Part shown: positions 41,328-50,220 of the stretch, piece after piece
Numbering within the stretch: position 1 is the stretch's first letter
Layout of the letters: every line of letters begins with the position of its first letter
Assembly (NCBI GenBank): GCA_946498975.1
Contig: CAMMQC010000007.1
Span: 1 to 50,624, forward strand
Origin: an uncultured Mycoplasmatota bacterium
GTDB taxonomy: Bacteria; Bacillota_I; Bacilli_A; RF39; UBA660
Length of the DNA stretch: 50,624 nt
Direction of reading: 5' to 3'
The notes under the pieces: model-generated
Databases searched by the model: none
Seen by the model: the letters and a program-made list of their open reading frames with translations, nothing else
Told to the model about the DNA's origin: nothing
Made by a program: the position numbers and the translations under genes

Positions 41328-43397
41328 ATGAAATATAAAAATGGAGAAGAGTTTTTGAATAGTTTATATAATAATATGCATATGGAAGAAGCTATCATGC
41401 ATACGGCAGAGAAAAGTGATAGTCCTACTGAAAAGATAGGAAAATACTTAGAAAGACTAGAAAGAACTCATGATATAGCAAAAGATAATCCTCATAAAAT
41501 GGAAGTATTAAAGAAGTTTTATTATGATAAATATGTAATAAAAGAATTACCAGAAAGTTATATTAATTTACAAAAGAAAATTGCAAGAGAAAGAGGTTAT
41601 GGAGATATTACTGTAACAGATGATATGAAAGAAGAAATGCTTTCAAATGTACAGAAAGAACAAAAAAATTCTCTTGATATGTGGATAGACTATTTAACAA
41701 GCGATGATGCAAAGTATCCAATGTGGTTTAAACATTATGCTTTTAGAGGAATGCTAAAACTTAATAAGTTTGATAAACAAAAATGGGAGTTTGGAAGAAG
41801 AGGTGAAACCACAACAGAACCTTATATAGAATTAAATAGAGAAGCTCTAGCAGGAGTATATAATACTTTGGTTAAAGAAATAGGAACTAATGAAGAAATA
41901 AGTGAAGAAGTAAGAAAAGCTTTAGAGAAAGGTGAAAGCTTTAAGAAATTATATGAATATTACTTAACAAATACTGGCTATGTAAATAGAGGCAATGATA
42001 CAGATGGTCTATGGGTAAAATATGACCAAGGAAGTGATTATAAGCCATTATGGGAGTCACTTCAAGGAAAGAATACAGGATGGTGTACTGCTGGAGAAGA
42101 GACAGCTAAAACACAACTTTCTAATGGAGATTTTTATGTATATTATACAAAAGATAATGATGGAAAATATAAAGAACCTAGAATTGCCATTAGAATGGAT
42201 GGTAAAAGTAATATAGGAGAAGTAAGAGGTGTAGGAGAACATCAGAACTTGGAAGATTGTATGACTCCTATTGCTGAAAAGAAACTAAATGAATTTCCTG
42301 ATAAAGATAAGTACTTAAAGAAAGTTAATGATATGAAACTATTAACAGAAATAGATAAAAAAGTTAATGAAGCAAAAGAATTAACTAAAGAAGAGTTAAG
42401 TTTTTTATATGAGGTAGAGTCAGAAATAGAGGGATTTGGTTACAGTAAAGACCCTAGAATTAAAAAAATAAGAGATAAAAGAGATACCAAGAAAGATTTG
42501 GCTCTTGTATTTGACTGTGGAGAAGAAAATATTGGAACAAAAGCATCTGATTTTGATAAAAATGAAATAATCTGTTTTTATGGAGATTTAGAATATGATG
42601 ATAAAACACTAACAGATAATTTTGAAAGTTTACAATGTATAACAGGCAATGCTTACTTTAAAAATTTAATCAGTGCCAAAGGATTAGAAAGTTTACAAAA
42701 TATAGGTGGAGATGCGTCTTTTGTTAGTTTAATTAGTGCCGAAGGTTTAGAAAATTTACAAAATATAGGTGGATATGCGTCTTTTGGTAGTTTAATCAGT
42801 GCCGAAAGTTTAGGAAGCTTACAAAGCATAGGTGGAACTGCTTATTTTTATAGTTTAAGTAGTTCTAAAGGTTTAGAAAGCTTACAAAGTATAGATGAAA
42901 ATGCTTATTTTGATAGTTTAATCAGTGCTGAAGGTTTAGGAAACTTACAAAATATAGGTTGGGAGGCTCACTTTAATAGTTTAATCAGTGCCGAAGGATT
43001 AGAAAGTTTACAAAATATAGGTGGAGATGCTTCTTATAATAAATTAATCAGTGCTAAAGGTTTAGGAAGCTTACAAAATATAGGTGGAGATGCTTATTTT
43101 GATAGTTTAATCAGCGCCAAAGGTTTAGGAAGCTTACAAAACATAGGTGGAGATGCTCTTTTTGATAATTTAATCGGCGCCAAAGGATTAGAAAGCTTAC
43201 AAAGTATAGGTGGAGATGCTTGTTTTGAAAAATTAACTAGTGCCAAAGGTTTAGAGAATTTACAACTTATAGGTAGAAGTGTTATCTTTAGTAGTTTACC
43301 TATTGCCGACGGTTTAGAAAAACTAGAAACAGTAAATGGTCATGATGCTACAAAATTTAAAGAAGAAATTAATAGTAGAGGAAATAAGACATTATAA
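41328..43397 (+). CDS. Repeat protein between parE and parC: helical domain, WCTA module and 21-residue repeats
   Basis: This 689-residue soluble protein starts at ATG 41328 (AGGAGAA seven bases upstream) and lies 12 bases after parE and 14 before parC, so it shares their operon. Residues 1-240 are helical and charged. A module around 250-310 has NTGWCTAGEETAKTQL, GDFYVYYTKD and EPRIAIRMDG. From about 440 to 670 run about ten nearly perfect 21-residue repeats of the form LISAKGLESLQNIGGDAYFDS, a leucine-rich or beta-solenoid type. There is no signal peptide. Function unknown; the placement is remarkable. Confidence 0.75.
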   Translation: MKYKNGEEFLNSLYNNMHMEEAIMHTAEKSDSPTEKIGKYLERLERTHDIAKDNPHKMEVLKKFYYDKYVIKELPESYINLQKKIARERGYGDITVTDDMKEEMLSNVQKEQKNSLDMWIDYLTSDDAKYPMWFKHYAFRGMLKLNKFDKQKWEFGRRGETTTEPYIELNREALAGVYNTLVKEIGTNEEISEEVRKALEKGESFKKLYEYYLTNTGYVNRGNDTDGLWVKYDQGSDYKPLWESLQGKNTGWCTAGEETAKTQLSNGDFYVYYTKDNDGKYKEPRIAIRMDGKSNIGEVRGVGEHQNLEDCMTPIAEKKLNEFPDKDKYLKKVNDMKLLTEIDKKVNEAKELTKEELSFLYEVESEIEGFGYSKDPRIKKIRDKRDTKKDLALVFDCGEENIGTKASDFDKNEIICFYGDLEYDDKTLTDNFESLQCITGNAYFKNLISAKGLESLQNIGGDASFVSLISAEGLENLQNIGGYASFGSLISAESLGSLQSIGGTAYFYSLSSSKGLESLQSIDENAYFDSLISAEGLGNLQNIGWEAHFNSLISAEGLESLQNIGGDASYNKLISAKGLGSLQNIGGDAYFDSLISAKGLGSLQNIGGDALFDNLIGAKGLESLQSIGGDACFEKLTSAKGLENLQLIGRSVIFSSLPIADGLEKLETVNGHDATKFKEEINSRGNKTL
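42655..43330 (+). repeat. 63-bp tandem coding repeats
   Basis: About ten head-to-tail units of 63 bases encode the 21-residue repeats of the protein between parE and parC. Adjacent units are very similar at DNA level (for example the shared AGTTTAATCAGTGCC and GGTGGAGATGC), so copy number should change easily by recombination. Confidence 0.85.
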
Positions 43398-43411
43398 GGA
43401 AGTGATATGTT

Positions 43412-45913
43412 ATGGCTAAGAAAACAGAAACTAAAGAAGTATTAGAACGTATTTGGGATTATACTCTTGAAGATATAATGGGTGAGCGTTTTGGAAGTTA
43501 TTCTAAATACATTATTCAAGAACGTGCTATCCCTGATGCAAGAGATGGATTAAAACCAGTACAAAGAAGAATACTTTATTCTATGTATAAAGAGAAAAAT
43601 ACTTATGATAAAGGATATCGTAAAAGTGCCAAGACTGTTGGAGATGTTATAGGTAATTACCATCCTCATGGTGATACATCTATTTATGATGCTATGGTTC
43701 GTATGAGTCAGTCTTGGAAAACTAGACTTCCTTATATTGATATGCATGGTAATAATGGTTCTATTGATGGAGATTCTCCTGCTGCTTACCGTTATACAGA
43801 AGCAAGACTTTCTAAAATATCTAATGAAATGTTACGTGATATTAATAAAGATACAGTAGAAATGGCTCCTAACTTTGACGATACAACACTTGAACCTACA
43901 GTCTTACCTGCAAGATTTCCTGCACTTTTAGTATATGGTGCCATGGGTATTTCTGCTGGATATGCTACTAATATTCCTCCTCATAACTTAGGAGAAGTAA
44001 TAGATGCAACAATTCATAGAATTGATAATCCTAATTGTGGTTTAGATACCCTAATGAAATATGTTAAAGGACCAGACTTTCCAACTGGTGGTATTGTTGA
44101 AGGGATTAAAGGAATAAGAGATGCCTATGAAACAGGTAAGGGTAGAGTTATTATTAGGAGTAAATATGGTTTTGAAGGAAACTCTTTAGTTATAACAGAG
44201 ATACCTTTTGAAGTTAATAAAGCCCTACTTGTTAAGAAAATAGATGATATTCGTCTTGATAAAAAAATAGATGGTATTGTTGAAGTTAGAGATGAATCAG
44301 CAGAAGATGTTAGAATTGTTGTTGATTTAAAGAAAACAGCTAATAAAGAATTAATAGTTAATTACTTATTAAAAAATACTGATTTACAAATTAGTTATAA
44401 CTTTAATATGATTGCCATTGTTAAGAAAAGACCACGTCTTTTAGGTTTAAAACAGGCCCTTGATGCTTTTATCGACCATCAAAAAGAAGTAATTACTCGT
44501 CGTAGTCAGTTTGATTTAGATCATGCTAGAAGTGAATTACATATTGTAGAAGGACTTATTAAATGTTTATCAATACTAGATGAAGTAATTCGTGTTATTA
44601 GAGCATCTAAAAATAAAGCTAATGCTAAAGAGAATTTAGTTAAAGAGTTTGATTTTAGTATGGCCCAAGCAGAAGCTATTGTAACATTACAACTATATCG
44701 TTTAACTAATACTGATGTTGTAGAACTTGAAGAAAGACTTGCAACCTTAAAGAAAATAATAGAAGGACTTAATGCTATTTTAGGTAATGAGGAAATTCTT
44801 AAAAAGGTTATGAAAGATGAACTACGTAAAGTAAGAAATGAATATGCCCTACCTAGACTTACAGAAATTAAAGAAGAGATAACTGAAATAAAAATAGATA
44901 CTACTGTAATGATACCTAAAGAAGATGTTATTGTTACTTTAAGTAAAGACGGTTATATTAAAAGAACTAGTCTAAAGAGTTATAGTGCCAGTAAAGATGA
45001 AGAAACAACTCTAAAAGAAAATGATTATTTAGTAGGACTATATGAGGCATCTACTTTAGATACACTACTAGTATTTACTAACTTAGGTAACTTCTTATCT
45101 ATACCAGTTCATACTATTTATGATTTAAAATGGAAAGAGTTGGGTAAACATGTCAGTAATTTAGTACCTTTAGGAGAAGGAGAAGAAGTAGTATCTAGTT
45201 TACTTGTTAAAGACTTTAAGAAAGATATTAATGTAATTATATCCACAGCGAATGGTATGATTAAAAGAACAAGTCTATCTGACTTTAAAATAACTAGAAC
45301 ATCTAAACCTAGTAGTTGTATTAAACTAAAAGATGGTGATACTGTTGTTGATGTTATGTTAGATACTAATCCTGATATCTTTATCGCAACATCCTTAGGT
45401 TATGGACTTTGGTTTGCTAAAGATGAAGTACCTATTGTTGGTATAAAAGCTAGTGGAGTTAAAGCTATTAACTTAAAAGATGATACAGTTGTTAGTACTA
45501 TTAACTTTGATGAAGATGTTAGTGACTATCTTGCAATTCTTACAGATAAAGGTACAGGTAAGAGAGTTAAATTAAAAGACTTTGAAAAGAGTAGTAGAGC
45601 AAGAAGGGGATTAATGACTATAAGAGATGTTAAAACTAATCCATACCACGTTATTAAAGCATTAATACCTACTAATAAAGACCATATAGGTATTAAAAAT
45701 GGTGAAATTACCCTAATTAAACCAACAGAATTACCTATTGCCGATAGATATTCTACAGGTAGTACTATTAATAAAAAAGGACTAACTAATGCTTTTCTTT
45801 ATAAGACATTAGAAAAGTCTATTGAAAAAGAAGATACTACTCCTAAGAAAGACCAAGTATCACTTGAAGATATAGATAAAAGATTAATGACAATAGATGA
45901 CTTTTTGAAATAA
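43412..45913 (+). CDS. parC: DNA topoisomerase IV subunit A
   Basis: This 833-residue subunit has the breakage-reunion domain with the active-site Tyr (Y128 in AAYRYTEARLS), KPVQRRILYSMY, the quinolone region GNYHPHGDTSIYDAM, and MHGNNGSIDGD, which is ParC-like. The C-terminal beta-pinwheel (from about 490) lacks the QRRGGKG box of GyrA. It forms topoisomerase IV with ParE. AAGGAAG precedes the ATG, and a long hairpin terminator follows. Confidence 0.93.
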   Translation: MAKKTETKEVLERIWDYTLEDIMGERFGSYSKYIIQERAIPDARDGLKPVQRRILYSMYKEKNTYDKGYRKSAKTVGDVIGNYHPHGDTSIYDAMVRMSQSWKTRLPYIDMHGNNGSIDGDSPAAYRYTEARLSKISNEMLRDINKDTVEMAPNFDDTTLEPTVLPARFPALLVYGAMGISAGYATNIPPHNLGEVIDATIHRIDNPNCGLDTLMKYVKGPDFPTGGIVEGIKGIRDAYETGKGRVIIRSKYGFEGNSLVITEIPFEVNKALLVKKIDDIRLDKKIDGIVEVRDESAEDVRIVVDLKKTANKELIVNYLLKNTDLQISYNFNMIAIVKKRPRLLGLKQALDAFIDHQKEVITRRSQFDLDHARSELHIVEGLIKCLSILDEVIRVIRASKNKANAKENLVKEFDFSMAQAEAIVTLQLYRLTNTDVVELEERLATLKKIIEGLNAILGNEEILKKVMKDELRKVRNEYALPRLTEIKEEITEIKIDTTVMIPKEDVIVTLSKDGYIKRTSLKSYSASKDEETTLKENDYLVGLYEASTLDTLLVFTNLGNFLSIPVHTIYDLKWKELGKHVSNLVPLGEGEEVVSSLLVKDFKKDINVIISTANGMIKRTSLSDFKITRTSKPSSCIKLKDGDTVVDVMLDTNPDIFIATSLGYGLWFAKDEVPIVGIKASGVKAINLKDDTVVSTINFDEDVSDYLAILTDKGTGKRVKLKDFEKSSRARRGLMTIRDVKTNPYHVIKALIPTNKDHIGIKNGEITLIKPTELPIADRYSTGSTINKKGLTNAFLYKTLEKSIEKEDTTPKKDQVSLEDIDKRLMTIDDFLK

Positions 45914-45922
45914 CAACTAAAA

Positions 45923-45979
45923 AATATAATAAAAAAAATCCTTGTAGTCTACATTTTCAAGGATTTTTTTTATTATATT
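45923..45979. terminator. Bidirectional terminator between parC and the HD-domain gene
   Basis: A perfect 22-bp stem: the left arm (45923-45944) ends AAATCCTTG and the right arm (45958-45979) starts CAAGGATTT, both with long A- or T-runs. It serves both convergent genes; the right arm covers the last codons of the minus-strand gene. Confidence 0.85.
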
Positions 45980-46647
45980 ATTGCTTTTACATTTTGTTCT
46001 TTTAATAATGACTCTATTTGCTCATAATCTGCTTTAGAACTAGCTTTTTCTTTATCAGAAATCTCTGGAAATAAAGAGTATAACTCACAACCCATTAAAG
46101 TTTCAATATTTTGTTTTAAAGAAATAGCTCTTTTAAAATGTTCAGGTGTATTAGAAAATACTCCTTTTCTGTTATAAATATCTAATAATCTTTTTTCTAT
46201 AGTAGTAAATCCTGTTTCTAGGCAAAATAAGTCACATAATTGAATAATGTTATCATAAATATTACACTTGTGGCTTTCCAAGTAAGGAAGCAATTGCATT
46301 TGAGCTTCCTCAGGTAAAATACCGCCTGCTACTAAATTAATATCATTATCGATAAAAGAATGTGTAAGACAATATCTTGCAAGTTCTTCATAACCAATAC
46401 TGCTTAGATAATTATAACCATAAATTACATGTTGTGGGTGATTAAATTTTCTTCCTACATCATGTAAGTAACCAGCAGATTTAGCAAAATCACTATCTAA
46501 ATTTAATTTTTTTGCAATTCTTTCAGCTGCTTCGCCAACATTAAGACAATGTTTTACCCAACGATTTTCTGGCTTTTCTAAGTAACCAGGACTTAGAATT
46601 ACATCTTTCTTTAATAATTTTTCTGCTTCTATAGAGTTAAGCGTCAT
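45973..46647 (-). CDS. HD-domain phosphohydrolase-like protein
   Basis: This 224-residue cytosolic protein of the HD superfamily has H33 (VKHCLNVGEAAERIA), the H62-D63 doublet (AGYLHDVGRKFN) and later metal-site candidates in THSFIDND and CDLFCLETG. HD proteins cleave nucleotides or cyclic nucleotides; the substrate is not evident. I start at ATG 46647, which has AAGGAGGGGG just upstream, not at 46677. The IS66-like element is inserted about 90 bases upstream, so promoter sequence of this gene may have been displaced. Confidence 0.8.
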   Translation of the reverse strand: MTLNSIEAEKLLKKDVILSPGYLEKPENRWVKHCLNVGEAAERIAKKLNLDSDFAKSAGYLHDVGRKFNHPQHVIYGYNYLSSIGYEELARYCLTHSFIDNDINLVAGGILPEEAQMQLLPYLESHKCNIYDNIIQLCDLFCLETGFTTIEKRLLDIYNRKGVFSNTPEHFKRAISLKQNIETLMGCELYSLFPEISDKEKASSKADYEQIESLLKEQNVKAII

Positions 46648-46737
46648 ATTATTCCCCCTCCTTTTTAATGTAGCCATATTATATCACTTATTTACTATTT
46701 TGACAATATTTTTTTTAGTACATTAATAATTATTCTT

Positions 46738-46745
46738 AAAGGATT
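46738..46745. repeat. 8-bp target site duplication, left copy
   Basis: AAAGGATT directly precedes the left end of the insertion sequence and is repeated at 48572-48579 after the right end. Eight base pairs is the usual duplication for IS66-family elements. Confidence 0.85.
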
Positions 46746-46805
46746 GTTACTACTAAGCCATAAAATAACGAATTTTAAGTAATTCGTTATTTTTACATGG
46801 TAAAA

Positions 46806-48401
46806 CTAGGCAAATAAAATCTTACCTTCAAATATTTGCCCTATACTTTTATAAACATCTTGTTTTCTTAGTTTAGAGGTTTTAATTATACTCATAATGT
46901 TCCCAAATCTTTCTCCACCTCTACTACTTCTAAATCCACCAGACACTTTAGTTTTACTTTTAATCATTCTAAGTAGTCTTTCCATAAAGTTATTATCATA
47001 TGGAACAGTAAAATCATGAATATAGAAAAGTACATTTACTTTTGATTTAACTAATCGTTTACGAAGTTTTTCTTCCTTTTCTTGCCAATATGTAGAAGAT
47101 ATTTCTTTATTTTCTTCCTCTGCTTTTTGTAAAATCATATCATATTCTTTCTCTATTTCCGTTATTTCTTTTTTCGTAAAATAATCTCTTCCAAAAGCAG
47201 TAAGTATTTTTCTATTCTTTTCAATTCTTAACAAGAAATAATACATTTCCATTTGCCAACTAGTTTCTAATACATTCTGATAACCTTCTTTACAATATCT
47301 TCCTATATGAATAACACAATCTTGATTGTTAGTTCCATACTTAAATACACCGGTATCATGATCTGATATTATTGTTCCATAGAAATTATCTAAAATACTA
47401 TCTTCTTTTATTGGTGCATCTCCTTTATGGTGATGATATTTGTAAACTACATTAGTCTTATTAGCATATCCTCTATAATAAGAGGCTTTACCATTTTCTG
47501 AAGTAGTTACTTCATCTGTATGTTGATATAACCCATTTAAAATGTTTTTAGTTATATTATTTATTGTTGGCTCTGTTTTATCTGAAAATTCTTCATAGAT
47601 ATTATCAATAGTTCCTTCGGAAATATTGATAATACCTTTAGTTAAATCGTATATTAATTCTTTGATTTTACTATAACTAATAGAACAGTAAATACCTAAA
47701 ATAATTATTAATATCTTTATATCATCTTTGTAAGTTACATCAGAATAAAATTCTTTAGGAAGTGTATCTGTAGCATCTTCTTCATATATAAATATATGTT
47801 TTTCTACATATGATTCTACTTTTATACCTATTTTATATTTAACAGTATTTTCTTTATTCTTTCCTTTAATATGATGAATAATTTCAACTGCTTTAACATC
47901 ACCATTCTTTATCTTTTCTTCTATATCATTTTTTGTTAGAGTTTTACCTTTATGACCAACTTGTCCTCCTGTTTTTTTAGGGCTTTTTTCTCTATGATTA
48001 TATGTATTAGGACCAGTTTTTTCTTTTTTGAAACTCATCTCTTTACTTGTTGGAATAGAAGAATTTGTACTATTTTTATTAACTTGATTTGTTAATTTAT
48101 CAATAGTATATTTATCTTTATTTTCTTTTTGCATAATTTGTTTTTTTAATCTTTCTATTTCTTGATGTGCTTTTTCTAATTCTTCTTTTAATTTAATATT
48201 TTCAGAAGAAAGAGTGGCAGTTGCCTTAGTTACTTCTGTTGTTATTCTATTATCTATATTTTTCTTAAAACGTTTTAATTCATATTGTAAATTAGTATTA
48301 TTTAACTTTAATTCTTTTATTTCTTTAGATAATTTTATATTCCGATTATATTCTTCTTCATACATTTGATATAAATTATTATTATAACTTTGTAATCTCA
48401 T
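46806..48401 (-). CDS. IS66-family transposase
   Basis: This 531-residue transposase has an N-terminal coiled coil (about 10-105), the IS66 linker NSSIPTSKE, KKTGGQVGHKGK, and a DDE core: the first Asp in HTDEVTTSENGK, the second in IISDHDTGVFKYG, and the Glu in DNNFMERLLRMIKSKTKVSGGFRS. The frame is intact, so it may be active. Its ribosome binding site (AGGAGAGG) lies in a structured leader. No tnpA or tnpB is present in the element. Confidence 0.9.
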   Translation of the reverse strand: MRLQSYNNNLYQMYEEEYNRNIKLSKEIKELKLNNTNLQYELKRFKKNIDNRITTEVTKATATLSSENIKLKEELEKAHQEIERLKKQIMQKENKDKYTIDKLTNQVNKNSTNSSIPTSKEMSFKKEKTGPNTYNHREKSPKKTGGQVGHKGKTLTKNDIEEKIKNGDVKAVEIIHHIKGKNKENTVKYKIGIKVESYVEKHIFIYEEDATDTLPKEFYSDVTYKDDIKILIIILGIYCSISYSKIKELIYDLTKGIINISEGTIDNIYEEFSDKTEPTINNITKNILNGLYQHTDEVTTSENGKASYYRGYANKTNVVYKYHHHKGDAPIKEDSILDNFYGTIISDHDTGVFKYGTNNQDCVIHIGRYCKEGYQNVLETSWQMEMYYFLLRIEKNRKILTAFGRDYFTKKEITEIEKEYDMILQKAEEENKEISSTYWQEKEEKLRKRLVKSKVNVLFYIHDFTVPYDNNFMERLLRMIKSKTKVSGGFRSSRGGERFGNIMSIIKTSKLRKQDVYKSIGQIFEGKILFA

Positions 48402-48410
48402 TTTACCTCT

Positions 48411-48504
48411 CCTATCATAGCTTTAGTGTTTTTAACATATCATTTTCTACACAAAAAAGCGAGATGTTATATAACCAAATTTGCTATGATAGGTTCCATC
48501 TCGC
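48411..48504 (-). promoter_or_regulatory. Structured leader of the transposase gene (possible pseudoknot)
   Basis: CCTATCATAGC (48411-48421) pairs with GCTATGATAGG (48483-48493), and GCGAGATG (48459-48466) pairs with CATCTCGC (48497-48504). The pairs interleave, so both together form a pseudoknot. In the minus-strand transcript the innermost arm runs into the AGGAG ribosome binding site, so pairing could hide it. Such control would limit transposase production. Confidence 0.5.
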
Positions 48505-48571
48505 AATTTAAGTATATCATATTTCTTTAGTTTTGTGTCAACTAATTATTTATTTATGGCTGAGTAGTAAC

Positions 48572-48579
48572 AAAGGATT
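48572..48579. repeat. 8-bp target site duplication, right copy
   Basis: AAAGGATT follows the right end of the element and matches the left copy exactly. It lies about 26 bases upstream of the -35 box of the HAD gene. Confidence 0.85.
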
Positions 48580-48604
48580 ATCACAAAATGAATGTAATTT
48601 ATCC

Positions 48605-48633
48605 TTTACATTTACTAAAATATGATATATAAT
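48605..48633 (+). promoter_or_regulatory. Promoter of the HAD phosphatase gene
   Basis: TTTACA (48605-48610), a 17-base spacer and a perfect TATAAT (48628-48633). The leader of about 100 nt has no clear structure; the insertion sequence upstream leaves the promoter intact. Confidence 0.7.
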
Positions 48634-48737
48634 ATAGCGAAAAAAGAGAGTACTATACACCGAAATAAAGCTATGCTTCAATAATATTAATATAAAATTA
48701 TCAAAAAATTGATGTCGTAAAAAGAAAGGTTCAAAAA

Positions 48738-49490
48738 GTGATATTGATGGAAAAAGTAAAAAATATAATTATATATGATTTTGATGGAACACTAACTCCA
48801 TACAAATTAACAAAATTTCAAATATTAGAAAGATGTGGTTTACCAGAAGGTGCTTCTAATCCTAAATTTCTAGAAATGGTAGAAAGGAAAGCAAAAGATG
48901 AAAATATTGATGTATATACTGCTACCCATTCAGTTTTCTTAGAACTAATAAGAAATGCCAATTTACCACTGACAGATGAAAGCTTTTCTTTGGGAGCAAA
49001 TAATATTGATTACAATAAGGGTGTAGAAGAATTTCTAATGTTCTTAAAAGATAATAACATTCATAATTATTTACTTAGTTCTGGCTTGAAGTCCTATTTG
49101 GGAAAAACTATTATTGCTAATTATTTTGATAAAATATATGCTACTACATTTACTTACAATAATAATGGAGAAGCTACAGGAATAGATTATTTAATGAATG
49201 ATAAAAACAAAGTTAAAGCAATAAAAGAAATTCTTAAGATGCATGGAAAACAAGAAACAGATTGTAGAAATGTAATATATATTGGAGATGGCTTTACAGA
49301 TTATTATGCAATGGAATATGTAAAACGGAATAAAGGAACATCAATTTTTGTATATAGAGATAAAGAAAATGATGAGTTAAAACGTTTAGAAGATAAAGAT
49401 ATTATTAGTTATAGTACATTTGCCGATTTTTCATATAATAGCGATCTTACTAATTACATAAAAAAACTGTGTATTAGGAAGAAAAAATAA
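48738..49490 (+). CDS. HAD-superfamily phosphatase
   Basis: This 250-residue protein has all HAD motifs: YDFDGTLTP near the N-terminus with the nucleophile Asp, LLSSG near 113-117, a Lys in NDKNKVKAIKE, and IGDGFTDYYAME near 194. It is a cytosolic phosphatase; length and cap position resemble phosphoserine-phosphatase-like enzymes, but the substrate cannot be told. The start is GTG 48738, eight bases after AAAGAAAGG; ATG 48747 is the alternative. It is a single gene with its own promoter. Confidence 0.8.
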   Translation: MILMEKVKNIIIYDFDGTLTPYKLTKFQILERCGLPEGASNPKFLEMVERKAKDENIDVYTATHSVFLELIRNANLPLTDESFSLGANNIDYNKGVEEFLMFLKDNNIHNYLLSSGLKSYLGKTIIANYFDKIYATTFTYNNNGEATGIDYLMNDKNKVKAIKEILKMHGKQETDCRNVIYIGDGFTDYYAMEYVKRNKGTSIFVYRDKENDELKRLEDKDIISYSTFADFSYNSDLTNYIKKLCIRKKK

Positions 49491-49497
49491 TATTTCA

Positions 49498-49511
49498 TAG
49501 CATATGCTATT
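49498..49511. repeat. Perfect palindrome after the HAD gene
   Basis: ATAGCATATGCTAT is a perfect 14-bp palindrome eight bases after the HAD stop. It is followed by C/T-rich bases but no T-run, so it is a weak terminator at best. Confidence 0.35.
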
Positions 49512-49643
49512 CTACTTGCTATAAGTTATGATAATTTATTATAAATAAATTCAATTTTCTTATATAGATATAGATTAAGATAATACATTAAAATATATAG
49601 TCTTTTTTCTTTTTTTCTACATATTATTTAATAGGTGATGTTT

Positions 49644-49997
49644 ATGTCTAAAGAAAGTTTTAAAGAGTTTATTAAAAAAAGACCAGAGCTTGCCCAAGCT
49701 GTCTTTAATAATAAGACTACTTTTCAAAAATTATATGAAGCCTATGATATGTATGGAGAAGATAGTAGTGTCTTCGATGAAGTTTTAACATCAAAAAATG
49801 AGGTAAAAGAAACATCTTCTTCCTCATTTAAAGAGATAACTAATTTATTTAGAAATATTGACTTAGATACTGTTCAAAGAAGTGTAAACGGATTACAAAA
49901 AGCAGTTAGTCTTATTAGTGAAATAGTTCCTAAAAATAACGATGAATATATACCTGATTATGAAGAGCGACCTATTAATAAATATTATGAGGACTAA
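49644..49997 (+). CDS. YlbD-like protein
   Basis: This 117-residue cytosolic protein resembles YlbD of Bacillus: FKEFIKKRPELAQAVFNNKTTFQKLYEAYDMYGED near the start, a Ser-rich linker, then a helix (LDTVQRSVNGLQKAVSLISEIV). In Bacillus subtilis YlbD is annotated as a spore coat protein; whether this organism sporulates is unknown. AGGTGATG precedes the ATG. It shares its last base with the start of the YlbE-like gene, and the pair is conserved in Bacilli. Confidence 0.7.
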   Translation: MSKESFKEFIKKRPELAQAVFNNKTTFQKLYEAYDMYGEDSSVFDEVLTSKNEVKETSSSSFKEITNLFRNIDLDTVQRSVNGLQKAVSLISEIVPKNNDEYIPDYEERPINKYYED

Positions 49998-50218
49998 TGC
50001 AAGTAGAAACAAGATTAAAGATTAAAAGTAATCCTAATCTTTATAGATATTTAAGAGAAAATTCATATTGGTATAAATATCTTAATAGAAGTCCTATATT
50101 TCTAAGAAGACTAGAAGAAGAAATGAAAGAAAAATATCGCTTAAGACCAAGCGATAAAATAGAAAATATTTCTAATAGTTTAAATTTAATAAAATCTTTT
50201 CTAGAAGTCATGAGATAG
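49997..50218 (+). CDS. YlbE-like protein
   Basis: This 73-residue protein matches the YlbE family pattern: LKIKSNPNLYRYLRENSYWYKYLNRSP, a middle helix, and ISNSLNLIKSFLEVM. Function is unknown in the whole family. Its ATG begins at the last base of the ylbD-like stop codon, so translation is coupled. It converges with the gene at 50221, only two bases away. Confidence 0.7.
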   Translation: MQVETRLKIKSNPNLYRYLRENSYWYKYLNRSPIFLRRLEEEMKEKYRLRPSDKIENISNSLNLIKSFLEVMR

Positions 50219-50220
50219 TT

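Larger units (their letters stand above)
46746..48571 (-). mobile_element. Complete IS66-like insertion sequence (1826 bp, transposase only)
   Basis: The ends are inverted repeats: left GTTACTACTAAGCCATAAA (46746-46764) and right, read on the other strand, GTTACTACTCAGCCATAAA (48553-48571), one mismatch in 19. An 8-bp duplication AAAGGATT flanks it. It carries one gene for an IS66-like transposase and no tnpA or tnpB helper genes, like the compact single-gene members of the family. A stem (AATAACGAATT / AATTCGTTATT, about 46763-46793) near the left end acts as a terminator. Intact ends and duplication indicate a recent insertion. Confidence 0.88.

Noticed and set aside
42655-43330. Possible CRISPR array or satellite
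   Set aside because: The 63-bp units are contiguous, in frame and encode a regular 21-residue protein repeat; there are no spacers and no cas genes.
39414-45913. gyrB and gyrA
   Set aside because: The TOPRIM-region motifs are ParE-like, the A subunit has MHGNNGSIDGD and lacks the GyrA box, so topoisomerase IV fits better.
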